From Brevibacillus brevis (GTDB taxonomy: Bacteria; Bacillota; Bacilli; Brevibacillales; Brevibacillaceae), in contig NZ_LR134338.1 in the NCBI RefSeq assembly GCF_900637055.1, forward strand, positions 3,358,001 through 3,422,000: DNA of 64,000 bases, written 5' to 3'. Shown here piece after piece: positions 8,076 to 16,553 of the stretch (the stretch's first letter is position 1; each line of letters begins with the position of its first letter). The notes under the pieces are model-generated. The model was not told the origin of the DNA. It worked only from the letters and a program-made list of their open reading frames with translations, and did no database searches. The translations under genes and the position numbers were made by a program.

Positions 8076-9560
8076 CTACAACTTCGTCGGATCAAATCTT
8101 CTCTCATCCAAATAAGCTCGCGCATGCCCCCAGAAATACTTGCTTGGCTGCATGTAGATTTCCAAGCCTGCCCGCTCGATTGTGCGGTTCGCCTCTTCAT
8201 TCGCTTCTTTGAGGATTTGCTTTTCATCCACAGTCAAAACACGGCGCTCGTCCATAATCAGCTCACCATCGACAATGACATGGTTCACATCTCCACCGAC
8301 TGCCTGATAGACGACACGATGGACATGCATGTTCTCCGGATTCAAGTGGGCCTGATGCATATTTACGGTAATGACATCCGCTTTTTTACCAGCTTCCAGT
8401 GACCCCAGTTCGTCATCCCAACCGACACAGCGTGCCGCATCAATCGTGACCATTTCCAGCAGCTTGCCCGGCGGGAGGTAGTAGTAATCACGCAACGCTG
8501 CTTGTTGCAGCAGCTGCATTCTGCGCATGGCCTGGAACATGTCAAAAGGAGTCATCGGCGAGGTGCCGTCCGTCGTGATCGCAACAGTTGCTCCCATCTC
8601 CAGCAATTCTGTGATGGGGGTGCGTGCATTGATTTGACCAAAACCAGGAGAAGCACTCACATTCGTTCCTGTTTCGGCCAAAATTTTCGCCTCGTCAAAA
8701 GAAATTCCCCGACAATGCTGCAAGTGCACGTCTGGACCGAGCAGCGCGTACTCTTTGTCTTGAATCGCGAGGTGAATCATGCCTCCAAAAGCATCGGAAT
8801 GGATGCGCGTGTTGTACTTTTTTGCAATCTCCCTGATTTTCCGCGCTTGGTAACGGTCAAAATCGGTTAAGCCAAACAATTGGTCAGCTGGTGTCGGATA
8901 GGACGGATTGACAGAGGTGACGATGACAAATGGCGTTATGTATGCTCTGGTTTTATCGTTATTTGCGTGATTCAGGGCTTCAATCACTGCTTCTGCTCCG
9001 GCAAGCACCTGCTCATACGTGACTTCCTTCGTTACTTTTTGTCCATCGACCCATCGGCTAAAAGGATGCGGCCACGGCGGATTGCAAGGACCTGTCGCTA
9101 CGATTTCACGAACGCCAACCTCGTTATACGCTTTTGCGTGATTCAAGGCAAAGATCGGATCATCTGAGCGCGGCATCGAGCCTAGTACGCTAACACCTGT
9201 CGTAATTCCAGCTTTAAGCCGCTCCAGTGCTGACAGCTTTCCCTCGTAGTACCAGAAATCGTCTGTCACGTAGTGCTTGTAAGTGTTGGTCATGATTGGC
9301 ATCCAGTCGTTGATATTGTCTGTCGCAATCGTTTTGAACAGCGAATGTCCGCCATGACCATGTGCGTCAACGAAGCCTGGCAGTATACAATGATGCGCGC
9401 AGTCGACTACCTTTTGTGCAGGATACTTGTCTTTAAGAAGTGGAGTGTCGCCTACCTCCAAAATTCTTCCTTTATCTATGGCGACTGCCCCGTCTTGTAA
9501 TACCCGACGGTCTTTGTCCATGGTAATGACTACGCCGTTCACGAGTAACAAATCGATCAA
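8076..9560 (-). CDS. Amidohydrolase, chlorohydrolase/cytosine-deaminase-like
   Basis: A 494-residue metal-dependent hydrolase of the amidohydrolase superfamily. Seen: an N-terminal beta-sandwich strand (LLLVNGVVITMD), the metal-binding HGHGGH at residues 67-72 after PGFVDA, later metal or catalytic residues in RIHSDAF, LQHCRG and TTDGTSP, and the closing beta-sandwich segment ADVITVNM. Family knowledge: ATZ/TRZ-like members deaminate or dechlorinate purines, pyrimidines and triazines, or open cyclic amides. The start is TTG at 9560, seven bases after GGGGGAG; no in-frame ATG is nearby. It has its own terminator and precedes the ABC importer, so it may act on the imported compound. Substrate unknown. 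Confidence 0.88.
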   Translation of the reverse strand: MIDLLLVNGVVITMDKDRRVLQDGAVAIDKGRILEVGDTPLLKDKYPAQKVVDCAHHCILPGFVDAHGHGGHSLFKTIATDNINDWMPIMTNTYKHYVTDDFWYYEGKLSALERLKAGITTGVSVLGSMPRSDDPIFALNHAKAYNEVGVREIVATGPCNPPWPHPFSRWVDGQKVTKEVTYEQVLAGAEAVIEALNHANNDKTRAYITPFVIVTSVNPSYPTPADQLFGLTDFDRYQARKIREIAKKYNTRIHSDAFGGMIHLAIQDKEYALLGPDVHLQHCRGISFDEAKILAETGTNVSASPGFGQINARTPITELLEMGATVAITTDGTSPMTPFDMFQAMRRMQLLQQAALRDYYYLPPGKLLEMVTIDAARCVGWDDELGSLEAGKKADVITVNMHQAHLNPENMHVHRVVYQAVGGDVNHVIVDGELIMDERRVLTVDEKQILKEANEEANRTIERAGLEIYMQPSKYFWGHARAYLDERRFDPTKL

Positions 9561-9701
9561 GTTGCATCTCCCCCAGCTTCTAGAATAAGGGCGGTGCCCA
9601 TGTCACCTACTCCCCTCCCTACACCTTACCGCAGTTTTGATACCTTGTATTTGCATGAAAATTACAACTTTTTATAATATGTTTACCTGTTGGTTCCAAA
9701 T

Positions 9702-9735
9702 GGAAAAACCACCTTCCCTTGAAGGAAAGATGGTT
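9702..9735 (-). terminator. Terminator after DedA gene
   Basis: A 12-bp stem (AACCATCTTTCC with GGGAAGGTGGTT, two G-U pairs) and a short loop, followed by TTTTTCC on the minus strand, nine bases after the dedA-family stop codon. Confidence 0.85.
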
Positions 9736-9743
9736 GGAAGGTT

Positions 9744-10355
9744 TTAGGCATCCGCTTTTCGTTTGCGGAGGAAAAAAATGAGAAAGGCTACCCCCGTAAA
9801 AGCGAGTACAACATAAACGACATTGGAATAGAGATCGAAATAGTACAGAATGTCTTCCCACGATTCTCCCAATAAGTGACCAGCCATCACTAGGACGATG
9901 TTCCAAATAAACGTACCGAGTGTTGTAAACAGCAAAAACAGCGGGAAATTCATTTTGGTCATACCAGCAGGAATGGAAATCAGGCTTCTGATTAATGGGA
10001 TCATGCGACAAAAAAAGATCGTCCAGTATCCGTAACGGTCGAACCATTCATTCGCTTTATGGATATCTGCCGTTTTAATGCGCAGAAGATGCCCCCATCT
10101 CTCTACGATCTTCTCTATTTTTTGGACGTCTAGGTAGAAACCGATTCCATAGAGCATGATTGCCCCGATCACCGAACCGATTGTAGCTGACAAGATTACG
10201 CCAAAAACCGTTAAGGATGATTGCGTCGTCATAAATCCACCGAAGGTCAAGATCACCTCAGAAGGTATGGGTGGAAAGATGTTTTCCAGTGCCATCATGA
10301 GTAAGATACCGAAGTAACTATATTGTTCAATAATTTGGGTCATCCAGTTCTGCAT
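9744..10355 (-). CDS. DedA family membrane protein
   Basis: A 203-residue integral membrane protein. Seen: the N-terminal re-entrant motif ENIFPPIPSEVIL followed by FGGF, then the second hallmark FFCRMIPLIRSLISIPAG near residue 130 with its conserved arginines, and four to five long hydrophobic segments. Family knowledge: DedA proteins are membrane lipid transporters (undecaprenyl phosphate or phosphatidylethanolamine flipping) and affect envelope stress and antimicrobial peptide resistance. The ATG at 10355 follows GTGAGGG; an in-frame GTG at 10367 lacks a site. It is monocistronic, with a promoter upstream and a terminator immediately downstream. Confidence 0.94.
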   Translation of the reverse strand: MQNWMTQIIEQYSYFGILLMMALENIFPPIPSEVILTFGGFMTTQSSLTVFGVILSATIGSVIGAIMLYGIGFYLDVQKIEKIVERWGHLLRIKTADIHKANEWFDRYGYWTIFFCRMIPLIRSLISIPAGMTKMNFPLFLLFTTLGTFIWNIVLVMAGHLLGESWEDILYYFDLYSNVVYVVLAFTGVAFLIFFLRKRKADA

Positions 10356-10393
10356 GCTATCCCTCACAATTATTTACCAATGCTTATCTCTTC

Positions 10394-10422
10394 AGTATAG
10401 AGACACGCGTTGCATAGTTCAA
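10394..10422 (-). promoter_or_regulatory. Promoter of the DedA gene
   Basis: The minus strand carries TTGAAC (10417-10422), a 17-bp spacer and TATACT (10394-10399), about 40 bp before the start codon. Confidence 0.6.
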
Positions 10423-10507
10423 TGAAAAGCGATAATCTTTTCCTTATTTCAATACGAAACAAGGAGGTCTTGGGTTACCCTTCCATTGAAAATTTTCATG
10501 TAGACTA

Positions 10508-11020
10508 TTATCCCTTCTGACTAGACCAGTAAATCATGGTGTCGTCCCTCTTTATTTCTGTGAAGCCCATTTTGACTAATAATTTTGCGGAATCTATATT
10601 ATCTAGCAAGCACTTCGCCGTAATCTTTTTCACATCTGGCTGCAACAACGCCCAATTCGCCAAGCCTTCTGCCGCCTCGTACGCGTAGCCTTTTTTTCGT
10701 TCGGCTTCAATAATTCCATAGCCGATGTCTACTTCTCCCTCTGTATTCGGGGCTCCCTTGAACCCTGCATCCCCGATGATCTTCCTACCATCTTTTGTAA
10801 TGATCATCCACGATTCAAATCCTGTTGGTTCCCCTGCGAGTTCGAGTGCTTTGATGATTTTGGGTATCGTTTCCATCGCATCCTCATCAGGCCAGCCTTT
10901 GCCTAATGTAAGCCCCATATCCAATAACTCTTCGTAATTTTCTTGCAAAATATTCGTCGCTATTCTATGTGTAAATGGAATCAATATAAGCCGTTGTGTA
11001 TGGATGCTTTTTTCATTCAT
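10508..11020 (-). CDS. GNAT acetyltransferase, RimJ/RimL-like
   Basis: A 170-residue GNAT-fold acetyltransferase. Seen: the opening strand TQRLILIPF, a central GDAGFKG, DIGYGI, then the acetyl-CoA-binding region (ERKKGYAYEAAEGL) and a C-terminal SAKLLVKMGF. The acceptor cannot be told; RimJ/RimL-like members acetylate protein N-termini or small amines. ATG 11020 is preceded by AGGAAGGGG. An ATG at 11059 lies only a few bases after a TATAAT box and is rejected. It is divergent from the GNAT-aminotransferase fusion gene, with about 175 bp between the starts. Confidence 0.9.
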   Translation of the reverse strand: MNEKSIHTQRLILIPFTHRIATNILQENYEELLDMGLTLGKGWPDEDAMETIPKIIKALELAGEPTGFESWMIITKDGRKIIGDAGFKGAPNTEGEVDIGYGIIEAERKKGYAYEAAEGLANWALLQPDVKKITAKCLLDNIDSAKLLVKMGFTEIKRDDTMIYWSSQKG

Positions 11021-11064
11021 GGGCAGGTACCCCTTCCTCTCAGTGAATCTCTCGGGCATCTAAC

Positions 11065-11073
11065 ATTATAGCA
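11065..11073 (-). promoter_or_regulatory. Extended -10 promoter of GNAT gene
   Basis: TGCTATAAT on the minus strand, a perfect -10 with the TGN extension and no clear -35. The expected start point leaves a leader of about 40 nt before the ATG at 11020. Confidence 0.55.
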
Positions 11074-11195
11074 TGATTTTCCATCCCTCTTTCTCCAACG
11101 AATGAAAGATTGATTAATTGGAATCTTTTCCGAATAATGAGAAATACCGAATGATGTTGGACACCACGAATATCCAGTTGATAAGGAGTGAGAAA

Positions 11196-12941
11196 ATGTC
11201 CACAACGCTTAACACTGAGCTTGTTCGTATTCAGCCCTGGGCAGATCACGATCTTCCCTTGCTGCGTCTTTTGAATGCGCCTGCCATGATGGAGCATGTT
11301 GGAGGTCCAGAGACAGAGGAGCAACTCCTCGCCCGGCACGAGCGATACGTCAATAAGGACGGTCAGCAATCCAGCAAGATGTTCAGCATCGTACTGCTGC
11401 CAGATCACATCCCTGTCGGAAGCATCGGCTATTGGGACCGCATCTGGCAAGGAGAACACGTATACGAAGTAGGCTGGAGCGTCCTGCCACCCTTTCAAGG
11501 GAAAGGAATCGCCTCTGCGGCTTTAGCCTCACTCATCACACGCATCAACCAAGAACGAAGACACAAGTTTATTCATGCCTATCCCTCTGTAGACAACCCT
11601 GCCTCCAATGCCATTTGCCGTAAGCTCGGTTTCACTCTGCAGTCTGAATGCGTCTTTGAATACCCTCCCGGAAGTTTTATGCGTTCCAATGATTGGCGAT
11701 TAGAAGTTGCATCGGAACATTACCCCATTGAAAAAGTCCGTGAGCAATTCCCCGCACTACAACGAACCTACGAAGGCAAACCAGTTGTTTATCTGGATGG
11801 CCCAGGCGGCTCGCAAGTCGTAAAATCCTCTATGGACGCGATCTATCGTTATATGGCGAACGGTGGAGCGAATTTACACGGCTCCTTTCCAACGAGCAAG
11901 GAGACAGAAGCCATCCTTGCAGATGCCAAGCAAGCCGTAGCAGACCTCTTCCACGTGAGGCCGCAGGAGGTAGCCTTCGGTGCAAATATGACCACGCTGA
12001 CCTTTGCGATTGCGCGTGCACTAGGTCGGCATTGGAAAGAAGGGGATGAGATCATCGTCTCCGAGATGGATCACCGCGCCAATGTAGACCCGTGGCTGAC
12101 TGTTGCCGCTGATCGCGGAATGACCGTTCGGTGGTTAAAGGTGAATAAAGAGACACTTACGTTACAGCTAGATGAGCTCGATACCCTCCTTACTTCCAGA
12201 ACCAGACTTGTGGCAGTCGGGCTTGCATCCAATGCTGTCGGAACGATCCATGATCTCGCTGCCATTTCCCAAAAAGCACGTGCCAAAGGAGTCATTTTCG
12301 CCGTCGACGCCGTGCATGCGGTCCCTCACTTCTCCATCCATCGTGACGAGATTGGAGCCGATATCCTGCTCTGTTCAGCCTACAAGTTTTTTGGTCCTCA
12401 TGTGGGAATCGCTGTCATCCGCAAAGAAATTTTTGAAGCACTCGATGTTTACAAATTGGTTCCTGCCCCCTCTTCTTATCCAGATAAACTGGAGACCGGA
12501 ACACAAAATCATGAAGGAATCGCAGGAATCAGACCCGCTATCGAATTTGTTGCTTCGCTCGGTTTCGGTGATAGCTTTGCTGAAAAAATCCGCTCTGGTT
12601 ACGAGATGATCGAAGCCTATGAAAATCATCTGGCAGAAAAGCTGAGAAAAGAACTAAGCGCAATGAAGGGCGTCACACTCTATCAAGCGGGTGAAGATGT
12701 ACCGAAAACACCGACGATCGCTTTTCGGATCGAAGGGTTTAGTCCCCGAGAAATATGTGAGCGATTGTGCGAGGAGCATAGCATATTCGTTGCGGACGGG
12801 GACTTCTATGCGACAACACTCGCCAATTGTTTAGGAATCAATGAAAGTGGCGGCTGGATACGAGCGGGGCTGGCACCGTACAATACCCACGAGGAAATTG
12901 ACCGCTTCATTCAAGGTATCAAAGCCATCATAAGGACATAA
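11196..12941 (+). CDS. Fusion: GNAT acetyltransferase + class V PLP aminotransferase
   Basis: One uninterrupted frame of 581 residues carrying two complete enzymes. Seen: residues 1 to about 172 are a GNAT domain (LVRIQPWADHDL, GWSVLPPFQGKGIASAAL, NAICRKLGF) ending in the NDWRL typical of a GNAT C-terminus. After about eight residues a cysteine-desulfurase-like class V aminotransferase begins (FPALQRTYEGKPVVYLDGPG), with GSF.TS, NMTTLTFAIAR, DHRANVDPW and a PLP-lysine region LLCSAYKFFGPH. Family knowledge: such class V proteins are often annotated as cysteine-desulfurase-like without proven substrates. AAGGAG lies seven bases before ATG 11196. The near-absence of a linker suggests a recent fusion or loss of a stop. 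It is followed by an inverted repeat at 12945. Confidence 0.88.
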   Translation: MSTTLNTELVRIQPWADHDLPLLRLLNAPAMMEHVGGPETEEQLLARHERYVNKDGQQSSKMFSIVLLPDHIPVGSIGYWDRIWQGEHVYEVGWSVLPPFQGKGIASAALASLITRINQERRHKFIHAYPSVDNPASNAICRKLGFTLQSECVFEYPPGSFMRSNDWRLEVASEHYPIEKVREQFPALQRTYEGKPVVYLDGPGGSQVVKSSMDAIYRYMANGGANLHGSFPTSKETEAILADAKQAVADLFHVRPQEVAFGANMTTLTFAIARALGRHWKEGDEIIVSEMDHRANVDPWLTVAADRGMTVRWLKVNKETLTLQLDELDTLLTSRTRLVAVGLASNAVGTIHDLAAISQKARAKGVIFAVDAVHAVPHFSIHRDEIGADILLCSAYKFFGPHVGIAVIRKEIFEALDVYKLVPAPSSYPDKLETGTQNHEGIAGIRPAIEFVASLGFGDSFAEKIRSGYEMIEAYENHLAEKLRKELSAMKGVTLYQAGEDVPKTPTIAFRIEGFSPREICERLCEEHSIFVADGDFYATTLANCLGINESGGWIRAGLAPYNTHEEIDRFIQGIKAIIRT

Positions 12942-12944
12942 TAC

Positions 12945-12974
12945 AAGACCCGGGTCAGCGTTGACTCGGGTCTT
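12945..12974. terminator. Hairpin between convergent genes
   Basis: AAGACCCG...CGGGTCTT with an inner TCA/TGA pair forms a long stem between the fusion gene and the convergent TOMM dehydrogenase gene. Neither side has a strong T run, so termination is only inferred from position and symmetry. Confidence 0.5.
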
Positions 12975-12982
12975 CCCCGTAT

Positions 12983-14590
12983 TTATCCATGAAGCCCGCC
13001 CTGAAACCTGGCGCGGGGGCGATAATGCCCGACCGGAATTTGAATCAAGCAGGTTTTCTCTTCTGTCTCTAGGTTGTAAAGATCATCGCAATTTTTTACG
13101 TCAAATCCGAGTAGCGGATGACCGCCCATTCCACACGTGAACGCTGCCAAAAGCAAGCGATGCACGACGATTCCCGCCTCCATCTGCTGGATGCGATACC
13201 CTCTAAACCCAAGCTGATTGATCAGATGATCGCGTTTACCCGCCACATGAAAGCAGAGCGGCACTTGATACAAATTCACATTGTCCAGGGTCATTCCGTC
13301 TTGAAGGCGTGCGCGTAAATCTCCATAGACAATCGGATAAAGAGCGTGCTCCAGTGGTTCGTAAGCGTATGCCCCATCTTGTATCCCTTCTACCTGATGA
13401 ATGCTTACAAAGAGAGAAAGCCTTCTCCACGCTACTTCCTGATTTTTTCCCAAATTATTGCCATACGATAGAACACTCATCGCCATTTCCATGATACGCG
13501 CTACCTGATCTTGGCCTGTTTTCCTCCTGATAAAGTCCATTTCCGGTGAAAAACGTTCCCGTGAAAATTGCGCCAGATCATAGCTTGGTTTCTCCAACCG
13601 CGGGAGAAGGATTCGCTCTTCGAAACGACGAGTCCACTTGTTTTCCAAGTGATCCGAATAACGCGTAAACGCATGGGTAGATTCCTGCATGGCAGCTTCA
13701 TTCATCCGCAAGAGCGCAGGATATTGTCTCATTCTTTTTGAACGCATTACATGCACATGCTTTTGCTCAGGGAGTTCTCGGATTAGCTCGCTTGCCGTCT
13801 CCTCTCCTCGCTCTGCCCAATGTGCGGGTGAGTGCGAATGCCTCTCTCCTTCTGTTTGAAGCGATAAGGGGACTACCGCGTATACACTCTCTTGATCAAC
13901 AGACAATCCCAGCAATGCATTCATCGCTCTATCTAGGAACTGGTAGTGTACCGCATTCGTCACACCGAGCTGGTTTGCCATTTCCTGCAATTGCCCGAGC
14001 AGTACACCAGCATCAAGGCCCTGCAATCGATAGGAAAACTCATCATACTTGAAAAAGTTCTTCCAAAAATAGATGGATACGAACGCAACTCCAAAGCATG
14101 CATGTACCGGACAATGGCCACCAAGCGCCCGGCTAAGGAAGTGATCAAAATTCCCTTCGCGCAGTTGTACGAGTCTGTGGTGGGCCACATCGTAGTGGTA
14201 TAGACCTGGAGGAATACTTGACAGCTTCAAATACACGTACAGCTCACTCGGATAGAGCGCTCCCCCAGACGGAACCGGTCTGCGATTCGTAACAAGCGGC
14301 AAAAACGACTCAAATCCTGCGTCTGCTGGAGTCGTGGATAACAACGATTGGCTGATTTGGATGAGTCCGTAGCTATACCATAACCAAGCACCCAATTGAG
14401 GAAGAGACATCTCTTGTGAAACCGTTTGATCTACGAGCGATAGAGGCACGTCCTCTGGCAGTGGAATGACAGGTAGTCCCCTGTACAGCTTGTATGTCAG
14501 TGGCGCATCCTCCCAATCCACTTCGAGATCACTTGGTCGGGCGTTTTCTGTATCAAAATGAAGGCGGTACAAAAAATTTTCGAGACTCAT
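12983..14590 (-). CDS. SagB-type azoline dehydrogenase (TOMM maturation)
   Basis: A 535-residue nitroreductase-fold flavoenzyme in two halves. Seen: the N-terminal half has WLWYSYG, RRPVPSGGALYPSELYVY and GLYHYD, the FMN-binding hallmarks of SagB/ThcOx proteins. The C-terminal half repeats the fold (QLGFRGYRIQQMEAGIV, then FTCGMGGHPLLGFDV). Family knowledge: these enzymes oxidise azolines, made from Cys/Ser/Thr, to azoles with FMN. The ATG at 14590 follows GGGAGTG; an upstream ATG at 14611 has no site. It begins 22 nt after the YcaO stop and is the last gene of the TOMM operon. It should act on the precursor encoded at 18661-18921. Confidence 0.9.
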   Translation of the reverse strand: MSLENFLYRLHFDTENARPSDLEVDWEDAPLTYKLYRGLPVIPLPEDVPLSLVDQTVSQEMSLPQLGAWLWYSYGLIQISQSLLSTTPADAGFESFLPLVTNRRPVPSGGALYPSELYVYLKLSSIPPGLYHYDVAHHRLVQLREGNFDHFLSRALGGHCPVHACFGVAFVSIYFWKNFFKYDEFSYRLQGLDAGVLLGQLQEMANQLGVTNAVHYQFLDRAMNALLGLSVDQESVYAVVPLSLQTEGERHSHSPAHWAERGEETASELIRELPEQKHVHVMRSKRMRQYPALLRMNEAAMQESTHAFTRYSDHLENKWTRRFEERILLPRLEKPSYDLAQFSRERFSPEMDFIRRKTGQDQVARIMEMAMSVLSYGNNLGKNQEVAWRRLSLFVSIHQVEGIQDGAYAYEPLEHALYPIVYGDLRARLQDGMTLDNVNLYQVPLCFHVAGKRDHLINQLGFRGYRIQQMEAGIVVHRLLLAAFTCGMGGHPLLGFDVKNCDDLYNLETEEKTCLIQIPVGHYRPRARFQGGLHG

Positions 14591-14612
14591 CCGGCTCACT
14601 CCCAGATGCATG

Positions 14613-16553
14613 TTATGGAAACGGATGCGGAAAAGGATTCAACTCTTCTACCCGCAGTGGCTGTTTCGCGTAACCCAGCTTTACAGGAACCTCCAATACT
14701 CTTTTCAATCCCGTTACTCGCGTGAGATGATGGCCAAAAGTCATCGGGAGCATGCCAGGAATCAATACACGCACGCAAGATAAGCCGTGGCGCTCGACTT
14801 CTGGTGTCGTTTGATCCACCACAATGACATTGAGATCCAATTTTTGGAACACACCGAGCAACTCCCGCAAATCGTCTGTTAGATCACGATGCTGGTTTCT
14901 TTTAGGAAATTGTTCAGCGAATGAGACCATCGGGCGGGAATCATCCATAAGAAAGGATAAGCGCTCCGCTGCTTCCGGCAGGCTGTAAAGCATCGCATGA
15001 TCGTCCATCTTTTTCACCAAGGATGAATCATGGAGCATACGCAAATATTTGTCTCGATTCGCTTCGTACTTGTCTGTCAAAGGCATGAGCATGGCAGCCG
15101 TTTCGAAAATGGAGCTTTTTACAGCGCGGATGGGGTCTGGATGGGCTCCTGCTGCACAAACGAGGTGCAAGCCTGCCTCTCCGCGGTTTTTCGCAATCGT
15201 CCATACAGCAGGAATTCCATTTTCCATTGTCGCATCGAACAAGTACAAATCGTAATTGGTAACGGTCTGCATCCGATCGATCAACAGAAGCAATTCCCGA
15301 TCGTTGACCGAAGCCGGATCGAGGCGCGGCAATGGCAGTTTGGCATACCAGGTCATCAAGAAAGCATCTCGCTCCACCACTTCGAGGATGCCGTAAAAGA
15401 TCGCCTCCTCCAAACTCCCACCTAACGCACAGCCATTGGAGGTCTCAAATACAACTCCCTCCCCGAATCCCATACTGTAGTAGGCCATGAGCTCAGGTAC
15501 TAGAATGGGTCGCTCTTCTTTAAAGGAATAACCCCATACCCAGTTCATATCTTGCTTGGGATCAAACGGCTGAAACGGAAAATCAGGCAGGGCATACTGC
15601 TCTTCTGAATGGGTTCCCGCTGTCGTCGGATCAAGTGCATGCGGCGCAAGGTTTGCATAGCAGTCGCGCACCATCGTCCTCTTGCCACGCGGCATCAGCC
15701 CACAATATCTTTCCATTCCTTCTAAAATCGCTGTTATCTCACTATCCGCGTACGAAACAGACCTTCCGGCCGTGCCCTCGTCGTGTGAAAATAACGGAAG
15801 ATTGACACTTACATCTGCGAACACAGAGACAAGATCACGTACTTTCCCATTCAAAAATCCAGTACGGGAATCCAAAAATTCGGTGGAGAGAGCTTGTTTC
15901 AAATCGGCTATGGGTTTTGTCCGGTAGCTGTCCGGACTTTGCTTTACAATAGGCTTCAAGCGTATTCTAGCCTGCTCTTCAGAATCCTCAGGCAGCCGAC
16001 TGCATACCGGACATAACGGATTCGGCAAAAAGAAGTGGCGTGTGCTTGTCAATGTTTGTAAATCAATGAATTGGATATGCTCTGACAACTGGGCTTGCCT
16101 GCCCTCAACTATGCGTTCAACCTCCGCACTCACATGAAATGCCACCTGTAACAACCCAGAGCGGGATGACCACGGGTCACGCGGTATGCCGCCTTTTTCG
16201 CTGAACATGTGTTGTACCTTCCACATTTCTTTGCGATCGCGTCCCGCCATCAGTCGCCGTATATCTGCACACTGGGAGCACCCTGTTTGACCTGGAAGAA
16301 CCAACGGACCTACGATTGCCTCCCCAAATGAAACAAAGCCGCGAAGCCACGGGATATTTGTTTGACGAAAATGTTTTTCTGCCTGCAAATGCAAAGCGGG
16401 ATGGTACGTATCTTGTAACAGGAGAGCCAAATCTGCTCCGCTTGTCGCAGACTCCATGTTTTCACTGTGCCACACGCGATAGTCCTTCCTCAAACGTTCT
16501 GAAACCAGCTCTGCCAAAACACCGTCTCCGATGACAAGAATGTCAGCGCTCAT
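14613..16553 (-). CDS. YcaO cyclodehydratase with N-terminal leader-binding domain (TOMM maturation)
   Basis: A 646-residue protein in two parts. Seen: residues 1-210 form an ocin-ThiF/E1-like domain (LVIGDGVLAELV) with two CxxC pairs, GCSQC and LCPVC, expected to bind zinc. The rest is a YcaO domain with the ATP-binding glutamates (EITAILEGMERY; GILEVVERDAF). The extreme C-terminus reads NPFPHPFP, the PxPxP tail needed by azoline-forming YcaO enzymes. Family knowledge: YcaO uses ATP to activate peptide amides and cyclise Cys/Ser/Thr into thiazolines and oxazolines. Its start overlaps the upstream ocin-ThiF gene by ATGA, implying coupled translation. Confidence 0.92.
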   Translation of the reverse strand: MSADILVIGDGVLAELVSERLRKDYRVWHSENMESATSGADLALLLQDTYHPALHLQAEKHFRQTNIPWLRGFVSFGEAIVGPLVLPGQTGCSQCADIRRLMAGRDRKEMWKVQHMFSEKGGIPRDPWSSRSGLLQVAFHVSAEVERIVEGRQAQLSEHIQFIDLQTLTSTRHFFLPNPLCPVCSRLPEDSEEQARIRLKPIVKQSPDSYRTKPIADLKQALSTEFLDSRTGFLNGKVRDLVSVFADVSVNLPLFSHDEGTAGRSVSYADSEITAILEGMERYCGLMPRGKRTMVRDCYANLAPHALDPTTAGTHSEEQYALPDFPFQPFDPKQDMNWVWGYSFKEERPILVPELMAYYSMGFGEGVVFETSNGCALGGSLEEAIFYGILEVVERDAFLMTWYAKLPLPRLDPASVNDRELLLLIDRMQTVTNYDLYLFDATMENGIPAVWTIAKNRGEAGLHLVCAAGAHPDPIRAVKSSIFETAAMLMPLTDKYEANRDKYLRMLHDSSLVKKMDDHAMLYSLPEAAERLSFLMDDSRPMVSFAEQFPKRNQHRDLTDDLRELLGVFQKLDLNVIVVDQTTPEVERHGLSCVRVLIPGMLPMTFGHHLTRVTGLKRVLEVPVKLGYAKQPLRVEELNPFPHPFP

